A stretch of 6,667 bases of DNA from Bacteroidales bacterium UBA4417. GTDB taxonomy: Bacteria > Bacteroidota > Bacteroidia > Bacteroidales > UBA4417. The stretch lies in NCBI GenBank assembly GCA_002389705.1, contig DGQJ01000108.1:14321-20987 (forward strand), read 5' to 3'. Both the position numbers and the translations under genes were made by a program. This document shows positions 1 to 6,667 of this stretch, in pieces; position 1 is the first letter of the stretch; each line of letters opens with the position of its first letter. Below the pieces are notes generated by a model. That model was not told the origin of the DNA, did not search any database, and saw only the letters and a list, made by a program, of their open reading frames with translations.

Positions 1-927
1 ATTGTTGTTACCGATAACGTGGTTCCTTTTCCTTGTGTCCCATGGCAGATTCAAGGCAATTACGTTGATTATGTGGTGGTGATGGAACAGGTAGGGATTC
101 CGGAAAAAATCATCTCTGGTACTACCGAAATAACAAAAAGCCCGGACAGGCTGCTTCTGGCAGAAATGACGGCACAATTCTGCATGGAAACCGGGATTGT
201 GCACGATGGTTTTTCGTTCCAGGCAGGTGCAGGTGGTACTGCATTATCCATTGGAATATATTTTTCCGAATTGCTGCGCAAACAAGGCATGAAAGCCCGT
301 TTTGCCCGAGGCGGCAGCAATAAATATCTCGTAAAAATGCTGGAGGAGGGTTTGGTGGATTATATCCTGGATGGACAAACATTTGACCTTGAAGGTGTTC
401 GCTCAATGCGTGAAAATGCAGGTCATGTAAATACAAGCCCATTCACCAGCTACAATTACCATGGCAAAGGAAATTTCGCCCAGTTTGTTGATGTGGTAAT
501 TCTCGGTGCTACTGAAGTTGATGTTAATTTCAATGCCAACGTAGTAACACATTCTGATGGATATCTCTTACATGGTATCGGTGGGTGGATGAATTGCCTG
601 TTTTCGAAATGCGTAATTCTTCCAATCCCCTTGTTCCGCGACCGAATGCCTGTTATCTGCGACGAGGTTACAACAATATGCGGCCCGGGAGAACTTATTG
701 ATGTTGTTGTAACCGAGCGTGGCATTGCAATTAATCCACTGCGCCCCGACTTGATCGAAAAAATGAAAGGAAGTCCCTTGCCCATAAAATCCCTTCATGA
801 ATTAAAAGCCGAGGCCGAAAAAATTTGCGGGAAGCCTCAGAAAGCCCGTCTAACGGATGAAGTGGTGGCAGTTATTAAATGGGTAGATGGAACGGTGATC
901 GATTCAGTATTCCGGATAGATAAATAA
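1..927 (+). CDS. citF: Citrate lyase alpha subunit (citrate:acetyl-ACP transferase), 3' part only
   Basis: This is the transferase subunit of citrate lyase. It swaps the acetyl group on the acyl-carrier subunit CitD for citrate, so that CitE can split citryl-ACP into oxaloacetate and acetyl-ACP in the cytoplasm. The frame is open from base 1 (it reads IVVTDNVVPFPC) to the TAA at 925-927, giving 308 codons. Full CitF is about 500 residues, so the N-terminal 200 or so lie before the window; the GTG at 19 is internal, not a start. Family-typical blocks, numbered from base 1, are GFSFQAGAGG at 70-79, an ALGGITKYLV-like block at about 103-111, ATEVDVNFNANVVT at 170-183, CGPGELIDVVVTERGIAINP at 227-246, and the closing VAVIKWVDGTVID. 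The usual GGH-x-D motif reads GGWMN at 194-198, so this is a divergent branch. The other cit genes should lie upstream. The convergent neighbour is a citrate symporter, which supports the call. Another lyase of the same type (for example citramalate lyase) cannot be excluded. Confidence 0.88.
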   Translation: MVVTDNVVPFPCVPWQIQGNYVDYVVVMEQVGIPEKIISGTTEITKSPDRLLLAEMTAQFCMETGIVHDGFSFQAGAGGTALSIGIYFSELLRKQGMKARFARGGSNKYLVKMLEEGLVDYILDGQTFDLEGVRSMRENAGHVNTSPFTSYNYHGKGNFAQFVDVVILGATEVDVNFNANVVTHSDGYLLHGIGGWMNCLFSKCVILPIPLFRDRMPVICDEVTTICGPGELIDVVVTERGIAINPLRPDLIEKMKGSPLPIKSLHELKAEAEKICGKPQKARLTDEVVAVIKWVDGTVIDSVFRIDK

Positions 928-959
928 ATTTATTGCTGAGATAATGAATGTTAAAAATC

Positions 960-977
960 CGGAAAACATATTATCCG
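960..977 (-). terminator. Weak candidate terminator hairpin after the citrate symporter gene
   Basis: Read on the minus strand, 977-960 can form CGGATAA/TTTTCCG arms with one mismatch and a 4-base loop. Five T residues (953-957 on the plus strand as A) follow two bases later. It lies about 40 bases past the symporter stop, in the 88-base gap between two convergent genes. The stem is short and imperfect, so the call is tentative. I see no matching terminator for citF on the plus strand. Confidence 0.25.
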
Positions 978-1015
978 TCATAAGCACATATTTCTCCAAA
1001 AATAAATTAAATCAA

Positions 1016-2302
1016 TTAAAAGTGGATACTTATTGCACCGGTTAAAATTGAGACAAGTAACATAACAAGGGTCGTAGCTACAGCCCATTTTAAAGTAAAA
1101 CGCTGGTGGTCACTAAAGCTTACACCCGCCAGCCCTACCAATAAGTATGTGGATGCAACCAGCGGACTGAGCATGTGAACCGATTGGCCTAATAGTGATG
1201 CCCGACCGATTTCGACAGCTGAAACTCCGAAATGCGAAGCAGTTTTGGCGGTTAAAGGAACAATCCCATAAAAATAGGCATCATTACTCACAAAATAGGT
1301 GAATGGCATTGAAGTAAGACCGGTGACAATTCCCATATTTGGCCCCAATGAATCAGGGATAATGTGAATAAAACTTTGTGCCATGGCATCCAGCATTTTA
1401 GTTCCTGATAAGATGCCTGTAAATATACCTGCAGCAAATACCATTGATCCGACTGATAATGCACTTCCTGCATGCTTAGCCAGTTTTTTACGTTGGTCAT
1501 CAAGGCTTGGGAAGTTGATAATCAATGCAAAAGCGAGGCCAATCATAAACGTTACGGCAATCGGTAATAATCCCAACACCAACGCAATAATCAATACAAT
1601 GGTTAGCAGCAGGTTGGTAAAATAGATTTTTTTATTCTCAATTTCTTTGCTTTCAGGTACTTCTATATGTACTTTACCTAATCGTTTTCGCTCTTTTAGT
1701 CCAAAGTAATAGGCTACGAATATAACCCAGATTATTGAGGCTAACATGCTGGGAATAATTGGATTAAATAGTTCGGTGGGATTGAGTTGTAATGCACTCA
1801 GGCAACGGGCATTTGCCCCGGTCCAGGGCAGTTTAATCATGATGCCAACACATAAGGTAAGGATGGCTGTGAGAATGAGCGGATTTATTTCTAGCCGTTT
1901 ATAAATCGGGAGCATTGCTCCAACTATGATCAGGTAGGTTGCAGCCCCGTCGCCATCTAAAGCCACTAATAACGAAAGGATACAGGTGCCCACAATAACT
2001 TTAAGCGGATCTCCTTTTGCAATTTGAAGTATTTTAATTATCAAGGGTTCAAAAAGTCCGACTTCGAACATAATCCCAAAGTACAATATCCCGAACATGA
2101 GGAGTACACCGGTGGGAGCAGTTGCCTTTAACCCGTCTTCCATCATTTTGCCTAATTCAACTCCACCAACTCCAGCAAAGAGTCCAAAAAGAATTGGGAT
2201 CAGGGTAAGGGCAACTAAAGGAGAAAGCTTTTTCATCATTATCAAAGTGATGAAAGTAGTTATCATCCCCAATCCAAGTAAGGCCAGTATAGTTTCGCTC
2301 AT
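1016..2302 (-). CDS. CitMHS-family citrate:proton symporter
   Basis: This is an inner-membrane secondary transporter of 428 residues, the usual length for the CitMHS family (TC 2.A.11; Bacillus CitM and CitH). That family imports citrate complexed with a divalent metal, driven by protons. It is very hydrophobic, with roughly 11-12 membrane segments and a charged cytoplasmic loop at about 202-227 (KERKRLG through KEIENKK). Blocks shared with the family are MFGILYFGIMFEVGLFEP at about 69-86, KGDPLKVIVGT at 96-106, VALDGDGAATY at 113-123, LPWTGANAR at 158-166 and FVSNDAYFYGIVPL at 337-350. The start ATG at 2302 gives the expected N-terminus (MSETILALLGLG); the leader is A/T-rich with no Shine-Dalgarno match. 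It converges on citF and presumably feeds citrate lyase. The preferred metal (Mg or Ca type) cannot be read from the sequence. It is unrelated to the 2-hydroxycarboxylate CitS type of enterobacteria. Confidence 0.9.
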   Translation of the reverse strand: MSETILALLGLGMITTFITLIMMKKLSPLVALTLIPILFGLFAGVGGVELGKMMEDGLKATAPTGVLLMFGILYFGIMFEVGLFEPLIIKILQIAKGDPLKVIVGTCILSLLVALDGDGAATYLIIVGAMLPIYKRLEINPLILTAILTLCVGIMIKLPWTGANARCLSALQLNPTELFNPIIPSMLASIIWVIFVAYYFGLKERKRLGKVHIEVPESKEIENKKIYFTNLLLTIVLIIALVLGLLPIAVTFMIGLAFALIINFPSLDDQRKKLAKHAGSALSVGSMVFAAGIFTGILSGTKMLDAMAQSFIHIIPDSLGPNMGIVTGLTSMPFTYFVSNDAYFYGIVPLTAKTASHFGVSAVEIGRASLLGQSVHMLSPLVASTYLLVGLAGVSFSDHQRFTLKWAVATTLVMLLVSILTGAISIHF

Positions 2303-2392
2303 GGATATTAAAGTCAGTTTTTAAAATTCATTAATAAATTTAAAACAAACCTGTTGGCGCTACAGAATTGTTGGTGTTATATAGTTTAAAAG

Positions 2393-2431
2393 AAAGAGGT
2401 AACCGTTTCGTTAAAAACGGTTAACCTCTTT
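2393..2431 (-). terminator. Strong Rho-independent-type hairpin downstream of the Fib_succ_major gene
   Basis: AAAGAGGTAACCGTTT at 2393-2408 pairs with AAACGGTTAACCTCTTT at 2415-2431. All 16 bases of the first arm pair, with one extra A bulged in the second arm and a 6-base loop. On the minus strand the stem runs into CTTTCTTTTAAA, a T-rich tract. It begins about 86 bases after the stop of the 644-residue gene and about 90 bases before the start of the symporter gene, so it most likely ends the upstream minus-strand transcript. The plus-strand side also ends in TTTT, so it could work in both directions. Confidence 0.8.
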
Positions 2432-2516
2432 TCAGTCAACTACCAATTTGCTTTTAAGTAAGCGTATTCATTAAACTGTTTCATTCCAAAGAAAACTATC
2501 TGTAGTTCGGAATTAC

Positions 2517-4451
2517 CTAATAGGTGTACTCCCATTCTTCCGTCGAATTATCCTGAAGGGTTTTTACCGCTTTTGATACCCTGTTCTTGGAATCGAGTGT
2601 ATACCCATAAGTTGATTTGTTCTTAACAACCGGATTTTCCCTGGGATCCCAGTACTCAAAAAAGTCAACCAGCTTAGCGCTTGGCTTGCCATAAAAATTA
2701 CCTATTGGCTTCCAATCGCTATCTATTACATTAGCCTGGTGAATACTTTCGGTATTATTGCTGGTTTTATACGTAAACTCTTTAATTTTCTTTACAACAA
2801 CTCCAGCATCATCATAGGTTTCTATTTTAGCGATATTACCATCGGTTATAGTAATAACATTATGCAAGACTTTTGAACCGCTCCAGGTTTCATAGGTTTT
2901 TATAAGAAAACCATTTGCGTCATATTCGAATTCATCACCTGACTCATAATCTTTAGTAACATTGCCCTGTGCATTAATATCAAATTCGTTGTATATTTCT
3001 CCGTCTTTCATAAGAGTCAACTTTCCGGCTACCGAATAATCGTATATAATCGTTTTATCCAGGCTACCGTCCCAGTAGTCGTCGAGCTTCGTCACTTGAT
3101 TTGAGTTTGGATCATACGAAAAATCCCACATTTCGGTGCCACCGGCCCAATCCGCATAGAATGAAACAGATTTTATTGTATGACTATCCAAAACACAACG
3201 AAGAGAATAGCCATTGCGCTTGCCAGGGGCGTAATCATTGAATAAAACATCGCCACCCCCAATCATGTAGGAACATTTAGCATTAGTTGCACTAAGCTCG
3301 GAAGCAGTCCACAAATAGCAATAAGTCGAATCATTCATTACACCGCTGCTGTTACATTTTCCACCACCTCTGGCTGAAAAACCACTTGAATTAGTTGTTG
3401 TAGGGGAAGTTTCAAGCCAATTTGCAGTTCCGGTCTCTTTCATTTTGCCTCCGGCTATTTCAAGTCCACCAAGAAAAGAAGCCAATGAATCATACTCTAC
3501 AATAGTTGGCACATGCCATCCTATTGGGGCTATTCCTCTAGCATCATTCACTGCAAACCAATTGTATAGCTTACCAAATTGTACTCCTTTGGCAGGGTTT
3601 TGCTTCCAGTAACACCATGCGCCGGTAACCAAAGCAGTATTTCCCCAATCAGCAGCAACAGTTATGTTAGTGATTGCAGAGCCATCATTATATTTTGCAG
3701 TATTCAAATTTTCAGCCATCCAGATTTGGCTGCCGATTTTTACCGTTGCATAGTAATTGCCCGAAGCATCTTTGCACTCAATAAAGTTGAAATTTACTGT
3801 CTTGCTACTGGTTGGTTTATCGGTAACGATAGTGGCGTAATTACCCGATATGCCTTTATACAGCATAATATCACCCGGTGCATAATCAAGTGAGATGCTT
3901 GCCTTGGTACTCTTAAGCGGGGCTACATATTTTGTTTCTTCAACACCCTGGAAAGAAATATCGGCCTTGCCAGTGTTATCAGAAACGCTGATAAGCTTTC
4001 CGGACACAGCGTATCCGGCTCCCTGAACGCTGATAACATATGCCCCCGTGCGTAAGGAAACCTTGAAAGTATTGGTTCCTTTTTGCAGATTTTGTGCATA
4101 AGCGGCAACCCTTCTGCCATCCATACTGTAAACATTGATGCTGGCATTGCCAGCTTTTGCTGCATAAAATGAAACGTTTGAGCTTCCTGCAACTGAACTG
4201 GTAATACGCAAACCTTCATTCGCGGAGTTCAGTGGTTTAACAGCAGTATTGATTACATTCAAAACCAATACTTCACCACCTGGCACAGTAACCGATGTGC
4301 CTTTTGTTACGTTTTGTGCTTCAACACTTCCAACAGTTGTACTTTTACCCGATCCGGTAAAGGAAATGGTATAGTCAGCTGCGAATGCCTGTAATGTTCC
4401 GAAGAACACTAAAGCTAAGGCAAAGAATGCCAAAAAGTAGTTTTTTTTCAT
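2517..4451 (-). CDS. Secreted Fib_succ_major-domain protein with beta-rich N-terminal module and YD-type C-terminal tail
   Basis: This is a 644-residue exported protein of unknown function. Residues 1-24 form a signal peptide (MKKN, a hydrophobic core, then QAFA|ADYT) without a lipobox cysteine. Residues 25-90 start with YTISFTGSG-type strands. Residues 91-153 (NVYSMDGRRVAAYAQ, then GAYVISVQG) resemble the fold of type IX sorting tails, but sit near the N-terminus. About 225-421 is a Fib_succ_major (TIGR02145) domain: ASGNYYATVKIGSQIWMAEN, YNDGS, GKLYNWFAV, GWHVPT, GGKMKETGTANW, and the ending NGYSLRCVLD. Residues 422-644 hold irregular YD-like repeats (FSYDPNSNQVTKL, IYDYSVAGKL, FEYDANGFLIKTY, YGYTLDSKNRVSKAV), reminiscent of Rhs/DUF4595 tails, and end in EWEYTY. 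The stop is TAG. The start is fixed by the signal peptide. It lies 54 bases behind the permease gene with no obvious terminator between, so it could be co-transcribed or have its own promoter. It is probably at the cell surface; no catalytic site is visible. Confidence 0.85.
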   Translation of the reverse strand: MKKNYFLAFFALALVFFGTLQAFAADYTISFTGSGKSTTVGSVEAQNVTKGTSVTVPGGEVLVLNVINTAVKPLNSANEGLRITSSVAGSSNVSFYAAKAGNASINVYSMDGRRVAAYAQNLQKGTNTFKVSLRTGAYVISVQGAGYAVSGKLISVSDNTGKADISFQGVEETKYVAPLKSTKASISLDYAPGDIMLYKGISGNYATIVTDKPTSSKTVNFNFIECKDASGNYYATVKIGSQIWMAENLNTAKYNDGSAITNITVAADWGNTALVTGAWCYWKQNPAKGVQFGKLYNWFAVNDARGIAPIGWHVPTIVEYDSLASFLGGLEIAGGKMKETGTANWLETSPTTTNSSGFSARGGGKCNSSGVMNDSTYCYLWTASELSATNAKCSYMIGGGDVLFNDYAPGKRNGYSLRCVLDSHTIKSVSFYADWAGGTEMWDFSYDPNSNQVTKLDDYWDGSLDKTIIYDYSVAGKLTLMKDGEIYNEFDINAQGNVTKDYESGDEFEYDANGFLIKTYETWSGSKVLHNVITITDGNIAKIETYDDAGVVVKKIKEFTYKTSNNTESIHQANVIDSDWKPIGNFYGKPSAKLVDFFEYWDPRENPVVKNKSTYGYTLDSKNRVSKAVKTLQDNSTEEWEYTY

Positions 4452-4505
4452 TGCTTTTTTTTTAGGGTTAACATTAATTGATTGAAGATTGAATGATTCG
4501 GTGAT

Positions 4506-5519
4506 TTAATTTCCGGCCAGGATGATCAGCGCCAGACCTGCTGTGAAAAGTATGAACATAAATGTGAGTAGAGTATTTATTGATTTGTTAGCGCCTTTGA
4601 ATTCTTTCCAGATAAAAACACCCCAGAATGCGCCGATCATGGTAGCACCCTGACCCAGCCCGAAAGATATAGCGTAGCCTGCTTTATTGGCTGCCAGGAG
4701 GCTTAATGCGGTTCCTAGTGCCCAGATCATACCTCCGAAAATACCTGACAGATGGCTCCTGAAATTGCCTTCGAAATATTGTTTGAAATTAACAGGTGTG
4801 CCTTCGATAGGATTTTTCATCAGGTAGGTGTTGAACAGGAAATTGCTGATAACAATACCAATAACAAAGAAGAAAAATGCTGCATAAGGAGTGAGTTTTC
4901 CGGCTTCGGACAACCCTGCTGCTGTGGCTTCCGGGTCGGTGGCAATAGCTTTAGCCACAAAACGAAAGAACCATGCCATTAAAAATCCGGCTGAAACCGA
5001 AAGAAGAATACCCTTTGTTGATGTTTTCTTTTCACTGACTGCATGTTTCTTGTAAGCCATGGCATCCAGAATAATTGCGACCACAACAATACCTACCCCA
5101 ATAAACAGCAACATGGGATCGCCTTTAGGTGTAGCAATGTAATTGATAAGCACTCCTAAAACCATACAAATTCCAACACCAACCGGGAAGGCAATGGCCA
5201 TACCTGCAACTGAAATGGCTGCCACCAGAAGTATATTGGAAAGGTTAAAGATGATACCTCCTAAAATGGGATTTAAGATGCTGGAAGTGCTTGCCTGCTT
5301 GATGCTGTCAACAAAACCCATCCCAACCGTACCGGTGCTTCCCAGAGTGAAACCAAAAAGCAGGGAAAACAGAAGTATCCCAATCACATAGTCCCAATAA
5401 AAGAGTTCGAATCGCCAGCTTTTGGCGGCCATTTTTTGTGTGTTGGCCCACGATCCCCAGCAAAGCATGGTAATAAAGGTGAGTACAACTGCCAATGTGT
5501 AACTGCTTACAATAAACAT
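4506..5519 (-). CDS. GRP/DMT-superfamily permease, likely sugar or nucleoside-type uptake
   Basis: This is an inner-membrane permease of 337 residues with about ten hydrophobic segments (roughly 6-26, 45-62, 85-104, 107-126, 135-152, 168-188, 211-231, 256-276, 281-304, 315-334), the layout of the drug/metabolite transporter superfamily. The N-terminal CWGSWANTQKM at 20-30, IAFPVGVGI at 109-117 and the C-terminal GYAISFGLGQGATMIGAFWG at 281-300 followed by WKEF fit the glucose/ribose porter (GRP, RhaT/RbsU-like) and ureide-permease-like branch. Such proteins are often named 'multidrug DMT permease' in Bacteroidota, but several sit in ribose or nucleoside utilisation loci, so sugar uptake is likelier than drug export. 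The start ATG at 5519 lies 32 bases after the TAG stop of the esterase gene, which suggests one transcript. The leader is A-rich without a Shine-Dalgarno sequence. The substrate is not determined. Confidence 0.8.
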   Translation of the reverse strand: MFIVSSYTLAVVLTFITMLCWGSWANTQKMAAKSWRFELFYWDYVIGILLFSLLFGFTLGSTGTVGMGFVDSIKQASTSSILNPILGGIIFNLSNILLVAAISVAGMAIAFPVGVGICMVLGVLINYIATPKGDPMLLFIGVGIVVVAIILDAMAYKKHAVSEKKTSTKGILLSVSAGFLMAWFFRFVAKAIATDPEATAAGLSEAGKLTPYAAFFFFVIGIVISNFLFNTYLMKNPIEGTPVNFKQYFEGNFRSHLSGIFGGMIWALGTALSLLAANKAGYAISFGLGQGATMIGAFWGVFIWKEFKGANKSINTLLTFMFILFTAGLALIILAGN

Positions 5520-5551
5520 GGTTTTTAGTTTTAGTTAGTATTTGTTTGATG

Positions 5552-6667
5552 CTATTTGTGAAATCTTTTTGCTGTATAGTTTATCATCTCCGGCAAACCC
5601 TTCATGAACCATTCAAACCCTCCTTTGCCTTCCCTGACCCGGTATTCGTGCTTCATATCTTTGTCGCGTAAAAGCATGTGTGCATTTCCGTTGTCACTGT
5701 AATAGTTACCTTTATCAGGTGCATCAATGAAAAATGAAGTCCGCTCCATTTTTTTTGAATCAATCTTCGAAACCAGTCCGGTAAACAGGTCATCCTTTAG
5801 AAATGCATCGCTAAGTATGCAGGCGGTAAATTGCTCAGGCTGCACGGCTAATTTGCAAACTTCGGCTGCTGACGACTGCAGTGCAGCAATGGCACGGAAA
5901 CGGTAGCCTTTACGTATCCTTACCTGTTCTTCTAATTGGGGTAATGCTTTATCGAAGTGGGTAAGAGCGTTGTCAGTTAAAAAAACAACCAACATGGGGC
6001 ACACAGCATTATTTTTAATTTCTTTGTCAATACAGGCTGCAACTGATTTTTGCTGCGCAGATGTAAGATTTCCTGCTAAATAAATTACGGGGTATAACCG
6101 GTTGGTTTGATCGTAATCGGCAGGCACGTAAACAGATGCATCTTCATTCAGGATTTTAAATTTCTTGATTTGCATCTCAGGCAACTGTATGGCAGATGTT
6201 TTAGCCTGAATATCTCCACGATATGGCTTACCCTCAAATGCATCGCTGATAAACCGCAGTGCATTTGGTAAGGCTGAACACCAGTACTGGAAACTGTGAC
6301 CACCATCGCGTACACGAAACTGATGAGGGACATTCAATTTACGCATGAGGATATGCAATTCCTCGTTACTGCGGCACAACGTTTGTTCTTTGTCGCCGTT
6401 GTCGATATAAATATTCAGCTGATTGATTTCAGCCGCCGACATTTTCGGCAAGATGTAAAATGGGCTGTTTTGTTTGTAATATTCCGTTATTCTGTCGATG
6501 CCTTTAAATCCAGGTTCTCCGAACAGCCGACCCCATTGTTCATCCCAGCCCGAAGCATCCTCTGTCTTGTATTGTTCGTCAGTGCGCACTGAAATGCTCA
6601 GAGGCACAGCTGAGCCAAATACGTCAGGATGTTTAAGGTGCAGGTTAAGTGCACCAAACCCACCCAT
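5552..6667 (-). CDS. Tandem PF00756-type esterase, C-terminal part; second domain degenerate
   Basis: The frame is open through the window edge, so the 5' part is missing. The ATG at 6667 is the Met of the nucleophile elbow (GxSMGG), not a start, and the catalytic serine is expected just outside. The 371 visible residues hold two alpha/beta-hydrolase units. Unit 1 (1-146) has MGGFGALNLHLKHPDVFGSAVPLS, a likely acid Asp92 in YIDNGDKE, and catalytic His124 in RVRDGGHSFQYW, as in putative esterases of the EstD/feruloyl-esterase family. Unit 2 (about 168-371) starts with a core-strand pattern (SVYVPADYD, YPVIYLAG) and ends with HEYRVREGKGGFEWF, matching unit 1 but without the His; its elbow reads AALQSSA. 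Unit 1 should hydrolyse an ester, perhaps an acylated carbohydrate; this is inferred. The permease gene follows after 32 bases. No localisation signal can be judged because the N-terminus is missing. Confidence 0.82.
   Translation of the reverse strand: MGGFGALNLHLKHPDVFGSAVPLSISVRTDEQYKTEDASGWDEQWGRLFGEPGFKGIDRITEYYKQNSPFYILPKMSAAEINQLNIYIDNGDKEQTLCRSNEELHILMRKLNVPHQFRVRDGGHSFQYWCSALPNALRFISDAFEGKPYRGDIQAKTSAIQLPEMQIKKFKILNEDASVYVPADYDQTNRLYPVIYLAGNLTSAQQKSVAACIDKEIKNNAVCPMLVVFLTDNALTHFDKALPQLEEQVRIRKGYRFRAIAALQSSAAEVCKLAVQPEQFTACILSDAFLKDDLFTGLVSKIDSKKMERTSFFIDAPDKGNYYSDNGNAHMLLRDKDMKHEYRVREGKGGFEWFMKGLPEMINYTAKRFHK
5555..6166 (-). other. Degenerate second esterase domain (probable pseudoenzyme module)
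   Basis: These are residues 168-371 of the esterase gene. The order of secondary-structure cues follows the intact unit 1, and the C-terminal ends align clearly: HQFRVRDGGHSFQYW against HEYRVREGKGGFEWF, then ALPNALRFISDAF against GLPEMINYTAKRF. The nucleophile position falls on Gln264 (LQSSA at 263-267 where GLSMGG is expected), and catalytic His is replaced by Gly349. An Asp near the acid position (Asp318) may remain. The frame is intact, so the domain is kept but is probably not catalytic; a binding or structural role is inferred. Confidence 0.7.

Noticed and set aside
19..21. GTG as the start codon of the citrate lyase alpha gene
   Set aside because: The frame is open to base 1 and the residues before it (IVVTDN) match the CitF family, so the gene simply begins outside the window.
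1383..1625. Plus-strand open frame inside the symporter gene
   Set aside because: It is antisense to a clear membrane protein and its composition (many N, I, P, T) is what the reverse of hydrophobic codons gives; no independent gene signal.
2303..2392. Possible Bacteroidota-type promoter for the symporter gene (CAGGTTTG on the minus strand, near TAnnTTTG)
   Set aside because: Only seven of eight positions fit and I see no -33 element at the right distance, so it is not supported well enough to list.
3923..4219. Open frame of 98 codons in another frame within the secreted protein gene
   Set aside because: It overlaps a domain-supported gene entirely and has no recognisable motif or leader of its own.
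4452..4505. Possible promoter or terminator between the permease and secreted-protein genes
   Set aside because: The 54 bases are A/T-rich with no stem-loop and no TAnnTTTG-like box that I can find.
6665..6667. ATG as the start of the esterase gene
   Set aside because: It encodes the Met of the SMGG-type nucleophile elbow; the strands that precede it in the fold must lie beyond the window.

Overview
The window looks like a chromosomal piece of a Bacteroidota bacterium, probably Bacteroidales-like. The evidence is a Fib_succ_major-type surface protein with a beta-sandwich resembling a type IX sorting tail, A/T-rich leaders without clear Shine-Dalgarno sequences, and moderate GC content. The assignment rests on gene families and style, not on a marker gene. 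No RNA gene, CRISPR array, insertion sequence or integrase was found.

Layout: (1) 1-927, plus strand: the C-terminal 308 codons of a citrate lyase alpha subunit (CitF), whose 5' part lies before the window. (2) 1016-2302, minus strand: a complete CitMHS-family metal-citrate/proton symporter, convergent with citF. (3) 2303-2516: a 214-base gap with a strong inverted repeat at 2393-2431, which reads as the terminator of the next gene. (4) 2517-4451, minus strand: a secreted 644-residue mosaic protein (signal peptide, beta-rich N-terminal part, Fib_succ_major domain, YD-type tail). (5) 4506-5519, minus strand: a ten-helix sugar/nucleoside-type permease of the DMT superfamily. (6) 5552-6667, minus strand: the C-terminal part of a two-domain PF00756-type esterase that runs off the window edge.

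Genes 1 and 2 form a functional pair: import of citrate and its cleavage to acetate and oxaloacetate. Genes 6 and 5 are 32 bases apart and probably co-transcribed; an esterase acting on an acylated carbohydrate followed by a permease for the product is a reasonable but unproven reading. Gene 4 follows 54 bases after the permease with no visible terminator between them, so it may be the last cistron of that unit, which would then end at the 2393-2431 hairpin.

Most of the window is ordinary metabolism and surface biology. The points most worth a second look are the esterase tandem, whose second domain has lost its catalytic serine and histidine; a non-canonical GGW motif in CitF; and the domain order of the Fib_succ_major protein. 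I see no convincing undescribed defence, mobile or regulatory system.
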